Assembly: GCA_028284565.1 (NCBI GenBank)
Contig: JANQRM010000433.1
Span: 1-12,045, forward strand
Reading direction: 5' to 3'
Source of the DNA: Anaerolineae bacterium
Lineage (GTDB): Bacteria > Chloroflexota > Anaerolineae > Aggregatilineales > Phototrophicaceae
DNA: 12,045 nucleotides
Position numbers and translations under genes: made by a program. Positions 7,326-12,045 of the stretch are shown here, piece after piece. Position 1 is the first letter of the stretch. The number at the start of each line of letters is the position of its first letter. A model generated the notes under the pieces. It had not been told where the DNA came from. It did no database searches and saw only the letters and a list, made by a program, of their open reading frames with translations.

Positions 7326-8300
7326 TTTGTTATTTTTCACCCAATCGGGTTGCCAGAAATCAGGATGGTCGGGGTTGGTATAGCGAGGCATATCCGTATC
7401 GGATGTCCATGCTTTACCGTCAGGCAAAATTGTCTCTGTATTAAACGTTGCTTCTCCATGAATAGGATGTTTAAAGATAGCTCCCGACAAATCCGCATTC
7501 TCCAGATTGGTTCTGAATAATTTTGCACGACAGAAATTTACATTCTGCAAGTTGGAATCTGACAAATTAGCTTGCGTAAGGTCGACTTCCTGAAAATCGC
7601 CATTTAACATATTTATGTGTCGGGCATTAGCACGTATAAAGTTACTTGCACCAAATTTAGCCTTCTCAGCGACACAAAACACAAGCCTACAATCGGAAAA
7701 ATTGCTATGCTCTAGTACGGCGTTTGTCATATTGCTTCCACTAATGTCTGCATGTTGGAAGTTTATTTTGAAGCCCTTCGCTTCCTTTAACTGAGCATAA
7801 TCTAGCTTACTATTTTCAAAACTCACTTCATGTAGTTTTGTTTCACACAAATTCGCACCACTTAATATGACATAGCTTAGATTGAAGCCAGCCAACTTAG
7901 CTTGATTCAGATTTGCGTGCCAAAATTCTTGACCTCTCATAATGTTGTTTTTGCCTTTGTGCCATTTGTGATAACGAATCTCCTCTATAGCCTTTACTGC
8001 TAAATCATTAATTTGACTACCAGCTTCTCGTATTAATCGTTGTTGTAGATTAAATTTACGTTGTTGAGACTCTCTTCGATGATAAAGAGTATCGATAAAT
8101 AAAACAGTGAAGACTATTCCCACCGCTTCTGGCACTAAATCACCCAATAACGATTGTGAATCAGTAAGTATCCATTCGACTAAAGGAAACGCAAGCAAGC
8201 CTAGAAGAAAGCCTCCAATTGCGTATAAGAAATCATTTTCTCTCCACAGATTTTTTATTTCTTCCCATCTTGTATTGGCTTGTGCGCTGATTGTCGTCAT
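7317..8300 (-). CDS. membrane-anchored pentapeptide-repeat protein (copy B)
   Basis: A 327-residue protein. Residues 25-45 and about 55-70 are membrane segments separated by a short loop; DLVPEAVGIVFTV begins the second. A polar helical linker (71-125) precedes a pentapeptide-repeat region (about 129-276, near 29 units of the A[N/D]Lxx type, with degenerate stretches), predicted to form a right-handed beta-helix. The C-terminus (289-320) carries ILPDGKAW and then RYTNPDHPDFWQPDW. Function is unknown; pentapeptide proteins such as Qnr and MfpA bind gyrase but lack the membrane part, so this is more likely a scaffold. The ATG has AAGGG 8 nt upstream. It is a tandem paralogue of the gene at 8365-9108, with more repeats and lower G+C (about 40-42% in sampled lines versus about 55% in the other copy). 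The TGA lies inside the 3' end of the transporter gene. Confidence 0.88.
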   Translation of the reverse strand: MTTISAQANTRWEEIKNLWRENDFLYAIGGFLLGLLAFPLVEWILTDSQSLLGDLVPEAVGIVFTVLFIDTLYHRRESQQRKFNLQQRLIREAGSQINDLAVKAIEEIRYHKWHKGKNNIMRGQEFWHANLNQAKLAGFNLSYVILSGANLCETKLHEVSFENSKLDYAQLKEAKGFKINFQHADISGSNMTNAVLEHSNFSDCRLVFCVAEKAKFGASNFIRANARHINMLNGDFQEVDLTQANLSDSNLQNVNFCRAKLFRTNLENADLSGAIFKHPIHGEATFNTETILPDGKAWTSDTDMPRYTNPDHPDFWQPDWVKNNKSS

Positions 8301-8341
8301 GTAACTATCCCTTCAACATTTGCTATATCGTGTCAAAGGGC

Positions 8342-8347
8342 ATTATA
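8342..8347 (-). promoter_or_regulatory. possible -10 element for pentapeptide copy B
   Basis: A perfect TATAAT word on the minus strand lies about 42 bp before the start codon of the downstream pentapeptide gene, in the 64-bp gap between the two paralogues. The expected -35 position has no good match (AAGTAG), so this is only a candidate; it would allow copy B to be expressed independently of copy A. Confidence 0.3.
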
Positions 8348-8364
8348 AGGCAACGATGCTTTTT

Positions 8365-9108
8365 CTACTTATTATTCACCTTAGCCCAGTCCGGTTGCCA
8401 GAAATCGGGATGATCGGGATTGGTGTAGCGGGACATATCTGTTTCGGGTGTCCAGTAGTTGTTATAGAGTCGCTTGCCATTTTCATCGCGTTGGACTTCG
8501 CCATTTTCATCGACTAACAATTGAGCATCTGGCAAAATCGTACTTGTATCGAAGATGGCATTCTCAAGGTTGGCGTGTTTGAGATTGACTTCCCCCAGTC
8601 GCGCGCCTTGTAGATGCGTCCCTTGCAAACTCGCCCTTTCCAGATTTGCCCCACGCATGCGGGTGTTTTGCAACTTAGCTCCATTGAGGTTCGCTCCGAC
8701 GAAGCTGGCTTGATTGAGATATGCCGAATGGAGGTTGGCACTGCGTAAGTCTTCACCATCGAGGAGACGAATGGGCGAATCTGTCGTCAACCAATTTTCA
8801 GAACGCAATCGGTCTATTGCAGACACAGCAGTATCGAGGGCTTTGCTTCCGGCTTGATGTTGTAGATTGGTTTGCAGATGTTTGATGGCGCGATTTTCGG
8901 CAAAGCGATCCAAAATAGCGACGGTGAAGACAATTCCCACCGCTTCTGGAATCAAATCCACCAAGAACGTCGAGGTCTCCATGAGGAGTTGTTCGGCAAA
9001 GGGGAATGCCAATAAGCCGAAGAGAAACCCAGCAACAGCGAAGAGGAAGGGATTTTGTCCCCAAATGGACTTGATTTCACTCCAGCGGCTGGTGGCTTGT
9101 GCGCTCAT
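8365..9108 (-). CDS. membrane-anchored pentapeptide-repeat protein (copy A)
   Basis: A 247-residue paralogue of the gene at 7317-8300 with the same layout: membrane segments at about 20-42 and 49-66 (DLIPEAVGIVFTV), a helical linker, about 14 clean pentapeptide repeats (119-187, for example ANLNGAKLQNTRMRGANLER), ILPDAQLL, an inserted polar piece with two DENG words (200-211) and a C-terminal RYTNPDHPDFWQPDW. Function is unknown. The ATG at 9108 is the first ATG, and an in-frame TAA at 9121-9123 lies upstream. The nearest Shine-Dalgarno (GAGG) is 17 nt away, unusually far; it sits 8 nt before an ATC at 9115-9117 that aligns with the ATG of copy B. Either ATC is used as a rare start or initiation moved to this ATG. 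Confidence 0.88.
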   Translation of the reverse strand: MSAQATSRWSEIKSIWGQNPFLFAVAGFLFGLLAFPFAEQLLMETSTFLVDLIPEAVGIVFTVAILDRFAENRAIKHLQTNLQHQAGSKALDTAVSAIDRLRSENWLTTDSPIRLLDGEDLRSANLHSAYLNQASFVGANLNGAKLQNTRMRGANLERASLQGTHLQGARLGEVNLKHANLENAIFDTSTILPDAQLLVDENGEVQRDENGKRLYNNYWTPETDMSRYTNPDHPDFWQPDWAKVNNK

Positions 9109-9162
9109 CGTGGTGATCGTTTATTCCTCACTTCGTTTGAATTGGGTATGTGAAATGTTGGT

Positions 9163-9258
9163 TTAATTTTTATCTGCCGGCGGTGCAAACTGTTTTTCGG
9201 CGGTTGGCAAAGGGCTTCCCGCCACATCGCGCCAACCCTTCGACAATGAGTAAGATTT
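9163..9258 (-). pseudogene. possible gene remnant (about 32 codons)
   Basis: On the minus strand a frame that follows an in-frame TGA and ends in TAA reads, in part, KGWRDVAGSPLPTAEKQF, then APPADKN. It is G+C-richer than its surroundings and looks more protein-like than the flanking DNA, but has no start codon and no recognised family. It could be the tail of a decayed gene or chance. Confidence 0.2.
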
Positions 9259-9380
9259 CGGTTTGAATCAGATTTCATATCCTGAAGATGCATTGTAGAG
9301 CGGACAGCTATACACCCTTACGCAAGTTGCAAATCCAAAACACTCGTTCTCAGCGTATCACAAAAGCGGTTCAAAGTGGG

Positions 9381-9410
9381 ATGCATCTGGCTATGCATTT
9401 GGCTATGCAT
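9381..9410. repeat. 12-bp tandem repeat with three ATGCAT palindromes
   Basis: Two and a half copies of ATGCATYTGGCT: ATGCAT occurs at 9381, 9393 and 9405, exactly 12 bp apart, with TGGCTATGCAT repeated at 9388-9398 and 9400-9410. Each ATGCAT is a perfect palindrome. The purpose is unknown; helically phased binding sites or simple slippage are both possible. Confidence 0.7.
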
Positions 9411-9459
9411 ATTCAAACAGATTTCATACTCATCTAACGCAATACAAATATACCAACAC

Positions 9460-9489
9460 GAAAAGCACGGCGCGAAGTCCGTACTTTTC
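9460..9489 (-). terminator. hairpin terminator of the secreted-protein gene
   Basis: An inverted repeat with arms GAAAAGCACGG and CCGTACTTTTC and an 8-nt loop forms an 11-bp stem with one mismatch. It lies 26 bp beyond the stop of the minus-strand gene at 9516, and read on that strand the second arm ends in a short T run (CTTTTC). This fits a rho-independent terminator, though the U tract is short and the stem modest. Confidence 0.5.
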
Positions 9490-9515
9490 ATCAAGGGAGG
9501 GTGATAAGGGGGAGG

Positions 9516-10010
9516 TTATGCGTCGTTGGAGTCTGCGGGTGTGTCGGGTACGTTATCGGGATTGCCGAAGTTGAAGCCAAAGCCATTCCCGCGTCCACGT
9601 CCGGGACGATTGCCACGCCCGAAACCTTCACCATTTTCAATGCGTTCAATGATTTCGTCTGCTTGTGCTTGCGTGATTTCACCATCTTCAACAGCTTGGT
9701 TGATGCGATCAATGGCGCGTTGTTGACGTTCTGCTTGGCGTTCTGCACGGAGGGCTTCCAAATCGACCCCTTGTTCTTCTGCCAATTCTTGGATGGTGCC
9801 ACCTGCTTCCAAGTAGGCGGTGATTTCATCGGCGGTCATGCCAAAGACTTCGGCAAGTTCGGCGAGGCGTTCTGCCCGATGTTCCAATTTCTGGGTGAGG
9901 GATGGACGTTGCGGGGCATCGGGATTCTCATCTTGTGCCATTGTGATTCCGAGTGCGCCTGTGACCATCAAGGCAGTAATACTGAGGGTGGTGATTGTTT
10001 TGCGAAGCAT
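9516..10010 (-). CDS. small secreted charged protein with Gly/Arg/Phe-rich tail
   Basis: A 164-residue protein. Residues 1-25 form a signal peptide: basic MLRK, a hydrophobic core to about residue 22, cleavage likely near TMA/Q. The mature part starts with a proline-rich segment, then a charged helical region (38-128) with EVFGMTADEITAYLEAGG, then TIQELAEEQGVDLEALRAE, and AVEDGEITQAQADEI, a pattern seen in many exported helical proteins of Actinobacteria and Chloroflexota with no assigned function. The tail (129-152) is rich in G, R, N and F, followed by an acidic end. I chose the ATG at 10010 because AAAGGAG lies a few bases upstream and the signal peptide begins there; an upstream in-frame ATG at 10052 adds a polar leader without a better ribosome site. 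It is divergent from dnaX. Location: exported; role unknown. Confidence 0.85.
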   Translation of the reverse strand: MLRKTITTLSITALMVTGALGITMAQDENPDAPQRPSLTQKLEHRAERLAELAEVFGMTADEITAYLEAGGTIQELAEEQGVDLEALRAERQAERQQRAIDRINQAVEDGEITQAQADEIIERIENGEGFGRGNRPGRGRGNGFGFNFGNPDNVPDTPADSNDA

Positions 10011-10059
10011 GGGTGTTCTCCTTTGGTTTGTTTGTGCTTCATTGTCGAACACCCTTATC

Positions 10060-10117
10060 TAAACATCTGTTTACGCAGATATTTTGTAGATTCTGTAAAG
10101 CATTTGTAAACTGTAAC
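10060..10117. promoter_or_regulatory. palindrome and TGTAA cluster in divergent promoter region
   Basis: In the 186-bp gap between the divergent secreted-protein gene and dnaX lies a perfect palindrome TAAACA-TC-TGTTTA (10060-10073), followed by TGTAA words at 10094, 10105 and 10112. This looks like possible operator DNA for one or both genes; no specific regulator can be named. Confidence 0.35.
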
Positions 10118-10142
10118 TGACGGAATCCCTACGCCCCCATCC

Positions 10143-10171
10143 TTCCGAAAACGGTGTTCTCATGCTAGAAT
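10143..10171 (+). promoter_or_regulatory. extended -10 promoter for dnaX
   Basis: TGCTAGAAT at 10163-10171 is an extended -10 element (TG-N-TAGAAT, five of six to consensus). A weak -35 (TTCCGA, 10143-10148) lies 17 bp upstream, as expected when an extended -10 is present. Transcription would begin near 10178, leaving a leader of about 20 nt that contains the Shine-Dalgarno. Confidence 0.45.
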
Positions 10172-10185
10172 CGAGCCTATTCAAC

Positions 10186-10190
10186 GGAGG
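10186..10190 (+). promoter_or_regulatory. Shine-Dalgarno fixing the TTG start of dnaX
   Basis: A strong GGAGG (in ACGGAGGTG) lies 6 nt before the TTG at 10197. The next in-frame ATG is far inside the ATPase domain, and the family N-terminus (x-x-QALYxKWRP) begins right at this TTG, so the non-ATG start is well supported. Confidence 0.8.
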
Positions 10191-10196
10191 TGTTTT

Positions 10197-11768
10197 TTGC
10201 CCGAACAAGCCCTGTATCTGAAATGGCGACCCCTCTCCTTTGAGGATGTGGTCGGACAAGACCACGTAACCCGCACCCTACGCAATTCCCTCAAAACTGG
10301 ACGCATCCGACATGCTTATTTGTTCAGTGGTCCGCGTGGCACAGGCAAGACCACGAGCGCGCGACTTTTGGCAAAAGCGGTGAATTGTCAGCATGATGAC
10401 CCTAGTAACCATCCCTGTAACGAGTGTCATAATTGCATAGCAATTAACGAATCGCGCTTCTTGGACTTAATCGAGATTGATGCCGCTTCGCATACGGGTG
10501 TGGATGATGTCCGTGATTTGCGGGATAAAATCGCCTTCTCTCCCTCCGAAGGTCGCTACAAGGTCTACATTATTGATGAGGTGCATCGCTTTAGTGGGAA
10601 TGCCTTTGATGCGCTATTGAAGACACTCGAAGAACCGCCTCATCATGCCATCTTCGTTTTGGCGACCACCGAAATCGACAAAGTGCCTGCAACGATTAAG
10701 AGCCGTTGTCTACAATTTGAATTCAGACGGGTCTCCCTACGTGAAGTCGTAGACCGCTTGCAATTAATTGCCGATGCGGAAGCATTAAATATTGAATTAT
10801 CCGCATTAGAACTCATCGCCCGACAAGGAACAGGTTCTGTCCGCGATAGCATCAGCCTGCTCGACCAAATTGTTGCCGACCCCGAAGAAGAAATTACACT
10901 CGAACTCGCCCAACGAGTCTTAGGCACAGCCAATTCACTCGCTGTCCGTGAGTTGGTCTCTGCTTTGATAGATGAGGATATTCCGCGTGGCTTGCATGTG
11001 ATTAATCAGGCGATTGATATGGGGAGTGATCCCAAGCAATTTGGTCAGCAAGTTGTGGAGCATCTACGGGCTGTCTTATTGGCGCAAACCGCGAGTGCGG
11101 ATTTGGTGGAAGCGTCGGTTGATGACCAGCAGATGTTCACCGAACAAGCGGGACGTATCTCTCGCAGTAGCTTATTGAAAGCCATCCGTACATTTAATGA
11201 TGCGGTCAATAATTATACGGGAGGCTGGCAACCCCAACTCTCGCTGGAACTCGCATTGATTGAGAGTCTGCAACAAGCCGAGGTAGTCGTTCAACAAGTG
11301 GTACAACAAGAAACTACAATTACTACCAAGACTACTGCCCCTCCTCAAGCGAATGACTATACCCCACCTGAACTCACCGAACCGGGGCAACCCCCAATTA
11401 TCCCCATGAAGACTATCGGCGACTCATGGGTGCAGATTCAAAAGCAGGTTTATCGCTATAACAACAATCTACCTGCACTGATGGAACATGCACACGTCCG
11501 CCTAGTTGATGGTAATCGCTTGGTTTTGGGTGTACTCAATGACTTCTTTCTTCAACGACTGTCTGCACCCGAACGTCTGAAAACAATTGAGCAAGCAATT
11601 TTTGATTTGCATGATGTGAAGCTACGCATACTTGTCCAGCTGGTCAATGAAGCCGAGTTGAATGAGCAGGCATCCCTAAAGGAAGATGAAGAAGTTGACC
11701 CGTTGATAGAGACGGGATTGGAATTGGGTGCTACAATTAAAGAAGAACATACCAAAGGAGAAACTTAG
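10197..11768 (+). CDS. dnaX: DNA polymerase III subunit tau (DnaX)
   Basis: A 523-residue clamp-loader ATPase subunit that loads the sliding clamp and organises the replisome. The N-terminus PEQALYLKWRPLSFEDVVGQ is typical. Walker A is GPRGTGKTT at 45-53; a zinc module has Cys at 64, 74, 77 and 80 (first spacing nine residues instead of the usual eight); Walker B is IIDEVH with D127-E128; LATTEIDKVPATIKSRC carries sensor 1 and the arginine finger R170. Domain III follows to about 365, then a Q/T/P-rich linker (about 368-400) and a C-terminal domain (about 405-490) ending in an acidic tail. I see no slippery heptamer for a short gamma form. Translation starts at TTG, supported by GGAGG. The YbaB-family gene follows with no gap, the conserved dnaX-ybaB order; recR may lie beyond the window. 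Confidence 0.97.
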   Translation: MPEQALYLKWRPLSFEDVVGQDHVTRTLRNSLKTGRIRHAYLFSGPRGTGKTTSARLLAKAVNCQHDDPSNHPCNECHNCIAINESRFLDLIEIDAASHTGVDDVRDLRDKIAFSPSEGRYKVYIIDEVHRFSGNAFDALLKTLEEPPHHAIFVLATTEIDKVPATIKSRCLQFEFRRVSLREVVDRLQLIADAEALNIELSALELIARQGTGSVRDSISLLDQIVADPEEEITLELAQRVLGTANSLAVRELVSALIDEDIPRGLHVINQAIDMGSDPKQFGQQVVEHLRAVLLAQTASADLVEASVDDQQMFTEQAGRISRSSLLKAIRTFNDAVNNYTGGWQPQLSLELALIESLQQAEVVVQQVVQQETTITTKTTAPPQANDYTPPELTEPGQPPIIPMKTIGDSWVQIQKQVYRYNNNLPALMEHAHVRLVDGNRLVLGVLNDFFLQRLSAPERLKTIEQAIFDLHDVKLRILVQLVNEAELNEQASLKEDEEVDPLIETGLELGATIKEEHTKGET

Positions 11769-12045
11769 ATGGCGAAGAAACGAGCGCGACGCGGTGGTGC
11801 AGGTGGACTCGGTGGTGGCTTTGACCCAATGGCAATGGCACGCAAGATGCAAGAGGATATGGCACAAGCCCGCGAGAACCTCGCCAATGAAACGGTAGAA
11901 GTCTCCGTTGGTGGCGGTGCAATCACTGTCGTTATGACGGGACACCAAGTCGTGCAATCCGTGACAATTAATCCAGATGTCATTGATGTCGAGGACGAAG
12001 AATGGGTGGTTGATTTGCAAGATTTGCTCGTCGCCGGCTTGAATC
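11769..12045 (+). CDS. YbaB/EbfC-family nucleoid-associated protein (3' partial)
   Basis: The first 92 codons of a YbaB/EbfC-family DNA-binding protein, cut by the right edge. The core matches the family: a helical segment FDPMAMARKMQEDMAQAREN, strands VEVSVGGGAITVVMTG, then VVQSVTINPDV and an acidic DVEDEEWVVDLQDLLVAGLN where the family has D/E-x-L-x-D-L-x-x-A-x-N. Members form dimers that bind DNA and help organise the nucleoid. The N-terminus carries a basic and glycine-rich stretch (KKRARRGGAGGLGGG) that is longer and more basic than the usual short leader and may add DNA contacts. The ATG directly follows the dnaX TAG (zero spacing), with AAGGAG at 11755-11760 giving an 8-nt spacer, so it is co-transcribed with dnaX. 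Confidence 0.92.
   Translation, partial: MAKKRARRGGAGGLGGGFDPMAMARKMQEDMAQARENLANETVEVSVGGGAITVVMTGHQVVQSVTINPDVIDVEDEEWVVDLQDLLVAGLN

Larger units (their letters stand above)
9109..9515. other. 407-bp region without a convincing gene
   Basis: Between the pentapeptide gene and the secreted-protein gene I see no supportable gene. The stretch holds a G+C-richer piece (about 9170-9245) that reads as a short gene-like frame on the minus strand, an inverted repeat GGTTGGC/GCCAACC (9202-9208 and 9231-9237), a 12-bp tandem repeat (9381-9410) and a hairpin near 9460-9489. A 30-codon minus-strand frame (9318-9410) begins in the tandem repeat, but nothing supports it as a real gene. Confidence 0.5.

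Noticed and set aside
7317..9108. Qnr/MfpA-type gyrase-protecting proteins
   Set aside because: The membrane hairpin, long linker and distinct C-terminal signature do not fit these soluble pentapeptide proteins, so a resistance role is not supported.
9202..9237. Inverted repeat GGTTGGC/GCCAACC as a terminator or attachment site
   Set aside because: The loop is 22 nt, no T run follows, and no integrase or target duplication is nearby.
9501..10109. A 202-codon plus-strand open frame opposite the secreted-protein gene
   Set aside because: The minus-strand gene has a signal peptide, a ribosome site and a terminator-like hairpin; the plus-strand product is Cys/Phe-rich with no coherent domain.
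10197..11768. Programmed frameshift giving a short gamma form of DnaX
   Set aside because: I saw no A-AAA-AAG-type slippery heptamer with a following hairpin in the relevant part of the gene.

Overview
The window looks like a piece of a chromosome from a member of the Chloroflexota (Anaerolineae-like). This is inferred from overall style: a Hanks-type Ser/Thr kinase fused to a long TPR array and followed by an FHA protein, a SIMPL/DUF5990 pair, membrane-anchored pentapeptide-repeat proteins, dnaX followed directly by a YbaB-family gene, and roughly balanced G+C in most genes. No rRNA, tRNA, CRISPR array or recognisable transposase gene is visible, so the phylum call is an inference.

Bases 1-3580 (+): the 3' part of a kinase-TPR gene, cut at the left edge just inside its glycine-rich loop, overlaps by one base (TGATG) with a small FHA-domain gene. 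This is a phospho-signalling pair. The TPR part is built from a three-TPR super-unit of exactly 306 bp that recurs seven times without a single indel in register.

Bases 3712-5944 (+): a likely operon of a GNAT-like acyltransferase, a SIMPL-domain protein without a signal peptide, and a DUF5990-like protein coupled by an ATGA overlap. After it come an unrecognised AT-richer gene (5987-6409) and an EamA/DMT transporter (6465-7325). Two short intergenic stretches (3666-3696, 6418-6455) carry related low-complexity 'CCTCTKTGYGT' type repeats just before genes.

Bases 7317-9108 (-): two tandem paralogues with the same architecture: two membrane segments, a pentapeptide-repeat helix and a nearly identical C-terminal signature (RYTNPDHPDFWQPDW). 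One is AT-richer than the other. The upstream copy appears to have lost its ancestral ATG (now ATC) and to begin three codons later. The downstream copy overlaps the transporter gene tail-to-tail by 9 bp.

Bases 9109-9515 hold no convincing gene, only small repeats, a possible gene remnant and a terminator-like hairpin. A small secreted, charged protein with a Gly/Arg/Phe-rich tail lies on the minus strand (9516-10010). Divergent from it, an extended -10 promoter and a strong Shine-Dalgarno sequence precede a TTG-started dnaX (10197-11768), followed with zero spacing by a YbaB-family nucleoid-protein gene that runs off the right edge.

The most interesting items are the paralogous membrane-pentapeptide pair with its conserved C-terminal signature and start-codon shift, and the perfectly periodic TPR super-repeat tied to a kinase/FHA pair. 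I did not find clear evidence for a wholly new system.
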